From Ariolimax columbianus (taxonomy: Eukaryota > Mollusca > Gastropoda > Stylommatophora > Arionidae): DNA of 64,000 nt. The notes beneath the pieces are model-generated. The model searched no databases. It had not been told where the DNA came from and worked only from the letters and a program-made list of their open reading frames with translations. This document shows positions 1 to 10,729 of the stretch, piece after piece. The stretch covers positions 5,002,200 to 5,066,199 of the forward strand of contig JAVGWX010000001.1 in NCBI GenBank assembly GCA_036924085.1. Direction: 5' to 3'. Made by a program: the position numbers and the translations under genes. Numbering within the stretch: position 1 is the first letter of the stretch; every line of letters starts with the position of its first letter.

Positions 1-405
1 TGCAAGCGCCGCTATTGTCTGTGCTATTCTCGCCAACACCTCACACTTTGATCCTTCATCACTGACAATCGACCCAAGATATTTAAAACGGTCAACCACT
101 TCGAGTTCCTGACCATTAGCTTTTATCCTGCTGTTGAAGCCTGTGGCGTTGTTGGTCATTAATTTTGTCTTTCCAGCGTCTATCTCCATACAATAGTCAA
201 GAGCTGTTTCATCGAGCCTTCTGACCCATTCCTAGAGTTCTGCTTCTGAACCCGCCAACCCGTAGATGTCCTTTGCAAAACGAAGGTTGGTAATCGTTCG
301 ACCCCCTATCTTGACAGTACCAACGTGACATCCAAGTGCCTCTCTCATAATTCCCTCAAGGAACATATTAAAAAGAGTTGGAGAGAGTGTACAACCCTGT
401 CTCGC
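1..405 (-). pseudogene. RTE-like reverse transcriptase fragment
   Basis: Read on the minus strand, this encodes the end of an RT domain and the start of its thumb: a degraded active-site box FAKD instead of FADD, then blocks such as KTKLMTNNATGF and NGQELEVVDRFKYLGS. The same blocks occur, better preserved, in the long RT frame at 35563-38034, so this is a diverged relative. At least one in-frame stop lies just after the FAKD box. The fragment runs off the left edge of the window, and homology ends near 405, shortly before a 47-bp array. It is dead. The RTE-like label rests on resemblance to the 35.5-38.5 kb element. Confidence 0.8.
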
Positions 406-490
406 ACATCAGTTGGACGGTAGAGACACCGAGAAAACATATGCCAAACAAGAGGCAAAGACTTAACACCATCTAATCAGTGTGCGAGTC

Positions 491-1190
491 ATCATTGGTA
501 TTACATGGAGAGACAAAGTGACAAATGCAGAGGTGTCATCATTGGTATTACATGGAGAGACAAAGTGACAAATGCAGAGGTGTCATCCTTGGTATTACAT
601 GGAGAGACAAAGTGACAAATGCAGAGGTGTCATCATTGGTATTACATGGAGAGACAAAGTGACAAGTGCAGAGGTGTCATCATTGGTATTACATGGAGAG
701 ACAAAGTGACAAGTGCAGAGGTGTCATCATTGGTTTTACATGGAGAGACAAAGTGACAAGTGCAGAGGTGTCATCATTGTTATTACATGGAGAGACAAAG
801 TGACAAGTGCAGAGGTGTCATCATTGGTATTACATGAGAGACAAAGTGACAAGTGCAGAGGTGTCATCATTGGTATTACATGGAGAGACAAAGTAACAAG
901 TGCAGAGGTGTCATCATTGTTATTACATGGAGAGACAAAGTGACAAGTGCAGAGGTGTCATCATTGGTATTACATGAGAGACAAAGTGACAAGTGTAGAG
1001 GTGTCATCATTGGTATTACATGGAGAGACAAAGTGACAAGTGCAGAGGTGTCATCATTGGTATTACATGGAGAGACAAAGCGACATATGCAGAGGTGTCA
1101 TCATTGGTATTACATGGAGAGACAAAGTGACAAGTGTAGAGGTGTCATCATTGGTATTACCTGAGAGACAAAGTGACAAATGCATAGGTG
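491..1190. repeat. 47-bp minisatellite, about 15 copies
   Basis: Units of 47 bp (some 46 bp, having lost one G after 'acat') carry 'atggagagacaaagtgac' and 'aggtgtcatcattggtatt'. Because 47 is not a multiple of three, every forward frame stays open and shows shifted copies of the same peptide. One frame reads GITWRDKVTNAEV, which resembles the conserved block after the RT thumb of RTE-like elements (compare NVTYKDRVTNVEI in the 35.5-38.5 kb element). The unit may therefore derive from retrotransposon coding sequence. No host gene is implied. Confidence 0.92.
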
Positions 1191-2220
1191 TGTTCTCGCA
1201 ACTGTCTTCCAAGCTTGTACATTAACCTTAGGCAGCGAAGATATCGTTTTTAGTAGCGGAGTTAGTTAACTCACACAACAGTAGACTGTGTCTGGACGGG
1301 CTAGTATTACATTCATCACATAATCAGACTCTTTGAATAATTACTGTTGGTCTCAGACAAGGGTTGGCAGTAGTTGTAATCAGATTAAGTTATAAGTTAA
1401 CCATAGTTCAGTAATCTACCGTGAGGATCATTGTCAGGTACTGACATATGTATCGAGAGTTGACTTAGAAATTTTATGTTGGTTATGTGACCATAATATG
1501 CTTTAAAGTTTTGTTCTGCTTATTTTTATATATTTACAGGTCCTCCAACAAATACTACACATATGTCGTGAGATTTGAAGGGTTGGAGACTGAGCAAGGC
1601 TGCCCATAAAGATGAATGGTTTGAGTGGAGTAATATTTTGAAGGTGTTTATTTTAAAGACTTATTGTTGTTTATACCCAAACATATGTTACGGTAGTGTC
1701 TTTCAGGTTGGGCTTAGTTGCTAAGAAAAATGAATAATTTTAGTGTCAATATCGCTCTTTAATATTGATGATCGCATATGTTGACAATTTCTCTGTGTTG
1801 TAACAAATGTTAGTTTTTTTTATGATAGGAGGTAGGGAGAAGGAGCTAGCTTGCTCGGAGTGAGGGTGTGTTCACTACATCGACTAGGAGAAAGGGGTTA
1901 GTGGATAGGTGTCAAGAGAGACGCCTGTTAACTAGGTCGTAGGAAAACTACTTCATTTCGTGGCTCAACAGGGCTTAGTATTTAACGGAGACGTCTGCCA
2001 GGAGACGTTTACAGATGGGAAGGCACATAACAGCATTCCAATATGGATACACAACAATTAGTTGTAATGAGAGGCGTGTTAGTGATACGGCCGACAGGAA
2101 GAGGCCCTAGGGAAATTGGCCTGAACAGTTCGGGGTAAAACTAAAGGTCATGTCATTGGAGGAATGCACGGGATCCGGGGCCGAATATGTTATCTCAATG
2201 GTTGAGGGAAATTCTTGAGG
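1191..2220. other. No recognisable gene
   Basis: Unique-looking sequence with short ORFs only. I see no domain, array or RNA gene here. Confidence 0.5.
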
Positions 2221-2224
2221 GGAG

Positions 2225-2280
2225 TGTTTGTAACAGAGTTACAGGGGTACAACGAGCCAAAGCCAGGGAAGCCCTGAAAA
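2225..2280 (+). repeat. Short dispersed repeat, second copy near 55.7 kb
   Basis: A stretch around 'acgagccaaagccaggga' resembles 55700-55755 ('acgagccagggccaggaa') over roughly 50 bases, including the preceding 'gtaaca-agttaca'. The parent element is not recognised. Confidence 0.35.
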
Positions 2281-3040
2281 TACCGTTCGTGGTACCCAAA
2301 CATAACTTGAGAACCCGGCCCGAGAGTTTCAGTTCATTGAACGATGCATGGTCCACAACTATCAAACAATGCAAGTTTGGGGCTGGCCGACCAATGTAGG
2401 TCGGCCTTCTGTTCTCACGGTTTGAACTGGGAATCCCCGTCAACAAGCGGTCAGTCAGTGTTTGGAAGATAATGCAGCCTTTCTTTGGGACACGCGAGTT
2501 CAAATAAAGTTGGTGGGAAATGAACTCAAGAAAGTGTATTCATTACTTTAAGCGGGAAAAACTTAGCTTATAAACTGGAGTGAGACAGTATAGTAGAAAG
2601 ATCAGAAGCAGCAGGGAAGGGTGTCCTACCAGACAGTGTAGTGAGTAGCACTTAGTCTAGAACAAGTAGATAGTTAAAAGCTACAGAAACTTAGCCAGTG
2701 AGTGACAATAGTAGAGTCATAGAGTTAGAAGCCACTGAAGCTGACCAACACGGAAAGGCAACAAGAGACCACACACATGTAAGAATCTGTCTGTGTGTGA
2801 TGTTCGGTTCAAGTCGTCGCTAACATCTTGCTCGAGTGACCTGACTTCATTCTCGTCAGACGGAGACGTGTTGCTGCAACACGAAGTTGTCGTACTAAGA
2901 CGACCGTTGTGATTTGTGGGTTTCCTCGTCCTGACAACCACAGTAACACAACCACTGTCGTCTGTCATAGACACGAGCACAGCCGCAGACACGAGCACAA
3001 CTGCAGACAGAGCACAGATGCAGTCACCGACTGCCTGGTG

Positions 3041-3188
3041 TAGAGACGATGTAAGAGGTCCAGTAGACATCCGCCTTACGTGAGACGAGGCAAGAGGCCC
3101 AGTAGACATTTGCCTTACGTGAGACGATACAAGAGGTCCAGTAGACATCTGCCTTACGTGAGACGAGACAGGAGGTCTAGTAGACATC
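3041..3188 (-). repeat. 39-bp tandem repeat, about 4 copies
   Basis: Units contain 'aagaggtccagtagacat' and 'gccttacgtgagacga'. At 39 bp each unit is 13 codons, and the minus strand stays open from 3187 to 2717 with a repeated peptide MSTGPLVSSHVRQ followed by unique sequence with no known domain. I do not call this a gene: there is no supporting context, and in-frame repeats keep ORFs open by chance. Confidence 0.75.
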
Positions 3189-3540
3189 CATTTTTAGTGA
3201 GCTGAGAGGACAGATAGATGATGACTGAGAAATTGTAGATAGACATCCTTTATATCAACGCACAGAGAAAGACAGTGAACAGAACAATTGCTAGATTCCG
3301 ACCACGTGATGAGAACCCTGGGTAAAGTTTAGTACTAGAGTAAGATCTGTGCTACTTGCACGAACCTTTAGAAGTAATCTTAGTCAGTTAGAGAAGTGAT
3401 CATAACCAACCATTTGAGAGACATTAGAATTCATTAATAATTGATGAACAGTATAATGTGATCAATGAGCCTAGTGATTTGATTTGATGTGCATATTGTT
3501 TTACTTGTGTAAAAGAATTGTTGGTATTTAATTTAGAGAG

Positions 3541-3735
3541 TTAAGGAAGATAGTGGTAAGGAAGATAGTGGTAAGGAAGATAGAGGTAAGGAAGATAGAG
3601 GTAAGGAAGATAGAGGTAAGGAAGATAGAGGTAAGGAAGATAGAGGTAAGGAAGATAGTGGTAAGGAAGATAGTGGTAAGGAAGATAGAGGTAAGGAAGA
3701 TAGGGGTAAGGAAGATAGTGGTAAGGAAGATAGAA
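3541..3735. repeat. 15-bp minisatellite, 13 copies
   Basis: Near-perfect 'gtaaggaagatagag' units varying at 'agag/agtg/aggg'. The open forward frame (VRKIE repeats) is a by-product of the 15-bp period. Confidence 0.95.
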
Positions 3736-3840
3736 TAGAGAATACGTTAACCCTGTTATATATTATATTAACTGATACCGTGATATAGTATATAAAATTA
3801 TTGTTAGGATGAAAAGTAACATATAGACCTGCTACAATTG

Positions 3841-4095
3841 TTCAGTGCCACCCTGAGAGTGGGAGAGCGGTACGATTATGGGTATACGGTTCAGTGCCAC
3901 CCTGAGAGTGGGAGAGCGGTATGACGATGTACACCTGGGCCAATGCCTCTTTGAGAGGGTCGGGTATTCAAACAATGGGCACATGGTTCAGTACCACATT
4001 GAGATGGACAGCGTAGAAAGAAAATGGTCACATGGCTCAGTGCCACATTGAGATGGACAGCGTAGAAAGAAAATGGGCACATGACAATGGACAAT
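3841..4095. repeat. Degenerate tandem repeat of about 48-51 bp
   Basis: Two units around 'ttcagtgccaccctgaga' and two around 'tcagtgccacattgagat' recur at about 50-bp spacing, with a diverged unit between. The surrounding 3189-4890 has no recognisable gene. Confidence 0.7.
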
Positions 4096-4099
4096 TGCT

Positions 4100-4890
4100 G
4101 ACATTCTGAGACCAGGAACGTCCAAATGAGGCCAGATCTGAGACATAGTTTGCGAACGTCGTTGATGCTAACTGCCGTGTTGTACTACTAAAACTATTAT
4201 TTATTTTATTGCCACAATTCAGAAGAACTACTCGCAGATATGCAGAGATAACTTATCTAAACCTTGCCTACATAAAGTTTGTGACAAATCCATTCCAATT
4301 AAATGGTTTAACACAAAACGCTTTACATTTGAATACAGTTCCTTCCAGAATATGCCTCTTTTTTTTCTTTTTCGTCCTTCGTCTGGAATAGAAAGGATGT
4401 GACGTTGTGCTGGTGTTTACAGCGAGGCAGCGATATCTTTACTTTTTGCCCTGAGGCTGTCGGTTTAGGCGCATCATATTTGAGACCAGATTTGCTTTCC
4501 CTCTGTCATCCATATTGTCTTAGCCAGTCTGCATGTTAGCAGTCTGTTTCGAAGGTCTCCACCTGCTGACAGAACGGGGTCTTGGTCAGCTTTGATAAGT
4601 CGCTGACCCTGACGCAAGCAGCCAGCTGTAAGTCGCTGACTGCTGTCAATTCATTCACTGTTACGTCTTCATCCCCTTTTAGCCAATTGAATAACAAGAA
4701 TGAGTTAGTTAAGGTCACGGTTATCCCTATGTGCCGGTGAACGTCGTGTAGAGCGGAAGAAGTCTATCCTGGGCCTGGTTGGCTGCGTCTATTGTTGTAA
4801 GGCCATTTCATTTGCAGAATTACTCGCATGTCAGATATTTGCTTGCCATGCTGCTTTCTTCATGCCCTATAGCCAGATCATCATGTGCTG
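4100..4890. other. No recognisable gene
   Basis: Short ORFs only. A T-rich run near 4360 is the only notable composition feature. Confidence 0.5.
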
Positions 4891-4899
4891 TAAGTAAAT

Positions 4900-5790
4900 A
4901 GAATGCATTGATCAGGCCTTATTCTAAATGAGATGACCGAACCATTTTATTTTCTGTCTACAAGTGCACTAAAAACAAAAGCACTACAATGCTTCTAATT
5001 TCCTCATTTGATCTCTTCAAGGAGGATACGCATGACCTTTTTCAGACATTTCTTTTCACGTTCACATTTTCATCTCCTACGTCTTTGATAGGGGTCACGT
5101 GTGGCAGAACAGAGTTGGTATAAATATGATGTTTATCAGTTGTTGTTTAGTAGACAAGCTGATGTTCTGCTGCTTAAGTTTGAACGACAATTTATATATT
5201 TATCTGGCAAGCCTTCTATAAGCCGTACAATATTCTTGCCAGATATGTGTTGACGCTTAAACCCCGAAGTTCTGATAATCCTTATACATCTGTCTTTGAT
5301 GTGATAATATTCAAATTATATCTCTTACAGACTGTACAAAACGTATTAGCCTGATATCGTAGTCTATCTTTATATTCGTACATTAGACTGTGGTCGCCAG
5401 CAAAGACCACTTCATGAATTAAGTTAGTCTCCATTACTAGAGTTACAATGTGTCTGCCTCTGTTGTTATTTGGTCCACGTCAATGTTGAAAAGTGATGGT
5501 GTACTTATTTTAAAATTATCTGTGACGCTATCACGGGTTCTTTTTACATTTTATCCACATAGTACAGCGCTATCACATTATGTATTAGTTGTCCTTGTAT
5601 TTCGTAGTCTCTAAATATTGCCCCAAGTTTAGTCCTATTTACTAGACCAAAAATATTCTCCTGATCAATAACAATAATATTGAAATGTTTCCAACATTCC
5701 AATGTACTCATGCTTAATTGGATTACGGTTAATAAGGCTATCAATGCAGGAAATACCCTGACGGAATCAAAATTGAGATGAACTATGCTG
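4900..5790 (-). pseudogene. RTE-like reverse transcriptase pseudogene
   Basis: On the minus strand several RT blocks appear in order across frameshifts and stops. Near 5745-5560: HFNIIVIDQEN and VNRTKLGAIFRDYEIQGQL, the motif A region with its first Asp intact. Near 5400-5290: VFAGD (active-site FADD with the first Asp changed to Gly), then YQANTF, VCKRYNLNI and TSKTDV. Nearer 5060: RCLKKVMRI, a C-terminal block. The part at 4990-5180 is homologous to 31300-31470. Premature stops and the lost catalytic Asp show it is dead. Confidence 0.8.
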
Positions 5791-6214
5791 AAGCTTTACC
5801 ATAGGTCTTAATCGTTGTTGGAGTATCTCATTTAAATATAAAATGGATATACTAAATATATGAATAACTGTTAATAAACTTGTATTCGTTCGTGGATATT
5901 CTCGTTTTCAATAAGTTATGGCTTTGCTTTTAAATATCAATATAAACGAGAATTGACGAACTATTTACTTTTGTCCACAAATGAAAGATGGTGCACCCCC
6001 CCCCCCCTCTCCTCCCCTCCAGAAAGTGGATGTATACAGAACCTACATGGAAAGTCAGCTAGTAGGTCACAAACGGATATCGGCTAGCTGAAAAATGTAG
6101 TTGGTAGTTCTAAAGGTGTTATTTGGTGGCAGCAACGTCCAGCTTTGTGAATACAGTAGGTAGCAGACGTTAGGCATTGCATCTAAAATACAAAATGAAT
6201 TCCATGCTCACATA

Positions 6215-7510
6215 TCCATACAGTCAAAGAACAACATTCTATTGCCCGCTGTGGGGTGATGGGCAGGTGGATGAATTTCTGCAAAGAATACCTACAAGGA
6301 AATGCTTCTTGTTTACGGTTAGAAGAATTTCCTTTAGAGCTGTGCATAACTGGGTCGATACATTTTCTCAAGGACGCTCAAAACTGTTGATGGTCCGACC
6401 TGGTTGTCATGTTCAGATTACAACGGAAGCATCTGCGCGTAATGGGGAATCTGGGTTGACGGGCGATATACAGTTTAGCAACTGCAATGGGATGTTTGCA
6501 TGGTTTTTAGCCTACAGCATAATGCATAATCGATTTAATTTTAGGAAGGTGTGCTCACTGTGGTTACCCTGGCAACTGACGCGAACACAAAATCAACCGA
6601 ATGGTTCTTGTCCTGGCAGCATTGATTTTTTGTTGATACACAGAGGAAAGAGAAGACATGCGGAACAGAAGATACACAGAGGAAAGAGAAGACATTCTGA
6701 ACAGAAGATACACAGAGGAAAGAGAAGACATGCGGAACAGAAGATACACAGAGGAAAGAGAAGACATGCGGAACAGAAGATACACAGAGGAAAGAGAAGA
6801 CATGCGGAACAGAAGATACACAGAGGAAAGAGAAGACATGCGGAACAGAAGATACACAGAGGAAAGAGAAGACATGCGGAACAGAAGATACACAGAGGAA
6901 AGAGAAGACATTCAGAACAGAAGATACACAGAGGAAAGAGAAGACATGCGGAACAGAAGATACACAGAGAAGACATGCGGAACAGAAGATACACAGAGGA
7001 AAGAGAAGACATGCGGAACAGAAGATACACAGAGGAAAGAGAAGACATTCAGAACAGAAGATACACAGAGGAAAGAGAAGACATGCGGAACAGAAGATAC
7101 ACAGAGGAAAGAAAAGACATGCGGAACAGAAGATACACAGAGAAGACATGCGGAACAGAAGAATTGTTACTGGGGACGAATCACAGGTGCATCTCTGCCA
7201 ACCAGAATCAATTGGGCTTCAATGCAATGAAAACATACTTCTCCGTCTTCTGTAAAGAAATTGAAGGTCATGCCATCAACAGCGAAGGTTACTCTTACCG
7301 TGTTTTAGGATTGTCACGGAGTGCTGTTAACCAATTTCCAGAAGACAGGTGACAATCTGAATGCTATATCGTATTGTGAAGTTCTATTGATGCCTGGGAA
7401 CATGCGCATGCCTGCTGACTAGTGCAGTACTGCTTCATCCTCACAAGACCAGGCCACATACAGCTCGATCAACTCTGGAAACTATTGACCAACTAGGGTG
7501 GTAAGTGTAA
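6215..7510 (+). pseudogene. Mariner-like (SETMAR-type) transposase pseudogene
   Basis: Blocks characteristic of mariner transposases occur in order on the plus strand, spread over frames. The leader RTTFYCPLWGDGQVDE is followed by VHNWVDTFSQGRSK and VRPGCHVQITTEAS. Then come GLAYSIMH-like FLAYSIMHNRFNFRKVC and a +1-frame HKINRMVLVLAAL. After a long tandem array the frame resumes with RIVTGDESQVHLCQPES, which carries the first catalytic Asp region, and then, after stops, RPHTARSTLETIDQLGW. The usual HHDNARPH of the second catalytic motif is HPHKTRPH here, so that Asp is lost. Stops and frameshifts make it inactive. I could not delimit terminal inverted repeats. A continuous forward frame of 391 codons exists only because the array is in frame. 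Confidence 0.85.
6635..7163 (+). repeat. 36-bp minisatellite inside the mariner transposase
   Basis: About 14 units of 36 bp built from 'gatacacagaggaaagagaa' and 'gacatgcggaacagaa'. Two units (near 6959 and 7134) are only 29 bp, lacking 7 bases, so the frame shifts after each. In the transposase frame a unit encodes YTEEREDMRNRR, exactly what is expected between the LQHLLRY-like block and the IVTGDES block of mariner proteins. The array is therefore an amplification of 12 transposase codons. Confidence 0.95.
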
Positions 7511-8221
7511 ACATGGCTGAGACGGCAGACCAAAACCTTCTATGCTGCAAGTTTCGGTTCATTGATCAATTTAGGGAAAAGTTTACAAAGTTTTGGAAAG
7601 TTATGTTGAAAAATAAGGGACAATGTAAGTACAATGATAAATGGTTTTCAAATTTGTTTTTCATTTAGTTTTTGTTTAGAAAATAGGTATGTGTGAACGA
7701 TTAAGTCACTTGCCTTCGTCAATTGATTAACTGAGAACCGAACGTAGATGGATGGATACAGGAGGCAGATTGGTGAGCAAAGAACAGAAAGTAAAAGACT
7801 GCATGCATGCGATAGATTAATGAGCTCAAAAAAAAGGAGATGGATGTTTACATGAGATAGATTGGTGAGCTAATAACAGAAAGTGTATGCTAGCAAACAA
7901 AAGATGCACTAACGAGCTTTCAACAGAAAGAGAACAATACCGCTGACAGGAAAACCTGATGTGTCCCATGAAAGACTTTAGGATGTTTCACTTAGATGTT
8001 TCACTGGAGAACACTTTCGAGAGAGACGGTAAGTGAGAGCAGGCGGCGGAGAGAATAGACTTGACTTCAGAGACAGAGAGAGAACACTTCACAGAGCATT
8101 ACGAGAGAACCACAGAGAGAGAACATTTCACTTCAGGGACAGAGGTACCTTGGAAAGAGACGATCAGTGGAGGGCAGGCGACGGAGATTTATGTAGTTGA
8201 GGCAGATTTGAGTTGAGATTT
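7511..8221. other. No recognisable gene; possible 5' leader of the next element
   Basis: Purine-rich sequence with scattered 'agagagagaaca' motifs. The part from about 8030 may belong to the 5' untranslated region of the non-LTR element that follows, since 'gcaggcgacggag' also begins the 333-bp repeat. Confidence 0.45.
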
Positions 8222-8887
8222 AGGCGACGGAGAAACACACAGCAAGCAAGATCATTAGCTTATAGAAGCAATCTTTCAGTCATCCCATTTATCATATTGA
8301 CGCAGTCCAACTGATCACGTCGACATCACCTTGATCAGGTAAATGTAAGTCGTCGGTCGCAGCTAGACGCAGTTGTCCAATGATCCCATGGATCATATTT
8401 CATGCAGGCTATCCTGACCACGATGAAACCACTTTGATCTACCGCCGACAAAGAGGAACTAGTCCACGGACGTCAAACTTGGGTTCAGAAACTACGAGCT
8501 TCACCATCAGCGGCAAGTTGTTAGAGAGTTAATAGTTGGCAGTGTAGCTTGAACAGGCGACGGAGAAACACACAGCAAGCAAGATCATTAGCTTATAGAA
8601 GCAATCTTTCAGTCATCCCATTTATCATATTGACGCAGTCCAACTGATCACGTCGACATCACCTTGATCAGGTAAATGTAAGTCGTCGGTCGCAGCTAGA
8701 CGCAGTTGTCCAATGATCCCATGGATCATATTTCATGCAGGCTATCCTGACCACGATGAAACCACTTTGATCTACCGCCGACAAAGAGGAACTAGTCCAC
8801 GGACGTCAAACTTGGGTTCAGAAACTACGAGCTTCACCATCAGCGGCAAGTTGTTAGAGAGTTAATAGTTGGCAGTGTAGCTTGAAC
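8222..8887 (+). repeat. Perfect 333-bp tandem duplication
   Basis: Positions 8222-8554 and 8555-8887 are identical by eye over 333 bases, followed by three more bases of a third unit. The duplication lies immediately upstream of the endonuclease ORF beginning at 9067, on the same strand, in the position of a retrotransposon 5' untranslated region. It may be a pair of promoter monomers or a recent segmental duplication. Confidence 0.92.
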
Positions 8888-9355
8888 AGGATTGGTCGGA
8901 TTTCACTGTTACCCGTACGCTAATGTGACACCACAACGAAAAGGCGGATACAACCGACCACAAACCGAGTAGAGGAGACTCGTTAACCCCGCAGGCAACT
9001 CTTTTACGAGAAGGAAAACTCTGATGACAAACCACACATAAGACTCATCGCGAGAGCTACTGGAGAATGTGCTCTGGCGTAGATGTCTCCAGTAAATGGC
9101 GCAAAGGAAGGTGGATGCAGAAGGAGAGGAAGGGAAGACAAAAGGAGAGAGAGAGAAAGAAAAGAGCCAGAAAGAGGAAAATTCGAAGAAAGTCAGATAG
9201 ACTTGGGTTAAAAAATGTACGAATAGGCTACTGGAATTGCCGTAGCGCCACCAAACGCGAAGTCATTCTAAAAATATTGGTGAAAGATTTCGACATCTTC
9301 AAGATCCAGGAGACCTGTTTGGAGGAGAATGTTACTATCAAGTGTCCAGGATACA

Positions 9356-9442
9356 GGTGCTACAGTAATCCATACGGGCCACCAGGTGCTACAGTAATCC
9401 ATACGGGCCACCATGTGCTACAGTAATCCATACGGGCCCGGG
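9356..9442 (+). repeat. 29-bp unit present three times, disrupting the endonuclease
   Basis: Units of 29 bp with 'gtgctacagtaatccata' start at 9356, 9385 and 9414. Two extra units add 58 bases, shifting the endonuclease frame by one just after CYSNPYGP. Confidence 0.92.
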
Positions 9443-9659
9443 AAGCGGGGACTGGCGATGTATGTGAAGCAAGAACTTCCCCATACATAGATAGAAACCA
9501 GCGACAGTAACAATCAACCATCAAGAATGGAGAATCTACAACATATACTTTCACGTAGATCACCTCTTCGATAACGTAAAGTGGGAGTTTCTGTCGGACT
9601 TGTCAGAATCGCAGAACAAAAAATGTCTCATTGCAGGTGACTTTAATGCTAGGTCAAAA

Positions 9660-9697
9660 AAGGGTGGGGGCGGTGGGGGTGGGGGTGGGTGGGGGTA
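9660..9697 (+). other. G-run tract, G-quadruplex candidate
   Basis: Many runs of three to five G separated by T or C interrupt the endonuclease region just after the GDFNARS block, where such a tract is not expected in coding sequence. Confidence 0.7.
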
Positions 9698-10729
9698 AAA
9701 TGCCACTGAAAATAGGCAAGGGGTCGACTTGAGCCAGGCATTAGTCCACACAAACCTCACTGTCGTGAATGATGGACGTTCAACTAGAATAGCATCTCGA
9801 CGGGTGATACGGACGGGGCATCGACCTGGCTCTTATATCCAGTGATGTTGCTCCATCCGGACGCTGGGACCTATTAGTGGCACAAGAGAGCAACCATCTG
9901 CCATGTGTCGTTCTTATACTCAGAGGAAAACACACACAACACCGGAAGGCCAAACATGTGTTCAGATACACGTATGAACAGGATAATGTAGTGAACAAGC
10001 TGCGCCAGACGATCGGACGCAGGACCACTAGATCCCCTTTTCCCCAACCACCCTGGTGGAAAAGTTGTTGATACAGCCTGAAGAGAAAAGGAGGCGGCAA
10101 CAAAAGAATGGCGTAAAGCCAGAAAGAGAGCTGTGTTGTTCAACATCTTCACAGTAAAAGTGGGCAATATTCAACCCACAGGGACAGGGCGAATGTTGAC
10201 ATTTGCCGATGACATCCTAACGTACAGGACTGGATCAGACAGGCAAGAGTTAGTCAAAGACATCCAGGAGACATTGCAAGCAATCTCACAGTGGTGCGGC
10301 GACTCAAGCTCCAAGATCAATGCGAACAAGGCCTGCATGATGTGGTGCTCTTTGAATAATTCCATAGTAAAGGCTGAACTCACGAGCATCACATTTGATG
10401 GTTGCACCATCGACAGGTGTGACAGGTTGAAATACCTCCGAGTGACATTTGAAGGCAGTCTTTCCTATATTTGCCATGTTGACCACATCGTACACAGATG
10501 TAAAATAGGGTTAGGAACACTCAAGACCATGGCTGCTGCCGACTTGGAACAACGCCTCCTGTTCATCCTATTTCGTCAGGTCGTGTTTTCTGTCATCGAT
10601 TACGGACTAGGCATCATCACACTATCAAGAACACAGTGTGTAAGGTTGGACTGCATCCGGAATGAAGGTGTGCGACTGGTTCTGGGCTGCACTAGAGGAA
10701 TAGGGAAGCTAATTTTAGCTGAACAGTAA

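Larger units (their letters stand above)
9067..10729 (+). pseudogene. Non-LTR retrotransposon, internally deleted (I-group-like)
   Basis: From the ATG at 9067, a basic N-terminus (about residues 15-45) leads into an APE-type endonuclease start: VRIGYWNCRSATKREV, then IFKIQETCLEE and CPGYRCYSNPYG. The frame breaks at a 29-bp triplication, and endonuclease sequence continues with YNIYFHVDHLFD and CLIAGDFNARS. A linker follows. Near 10130 the sequence jumps to the middle of an RT domain: LFNIF, FADD at 10202-10213, then KYLRVTFEGSLSY and a conserved C-terminal block VVFSVIDYGLGI. The RT core upstream of LFNIF (including motif A) is missing. No RNase H is seen after 10729. The element is therefore dead. 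The I-group placement is by eye and uncertain. Confidence 0.8.

Noticed and set aside
491..1190. Possible CRISPR array
   Set aside because: Units are contiguous with no distinct spacers, and the genome is animal. It is a minisatellite.
2717..3187. Minus-strand 156-codon frame with four 13-residue repeats
   Set aside because: No homology recognised and no gene context. Noted as a repeat rather than a gene.
6177..7352. 391-codon repeat protein (HRGKRRHAEQKI repeats)
   Set aside because: The flanking sequence is a mariner transposase in a different frame. The array is in the wrong frame relative to the transposase, and the frame is an accident.
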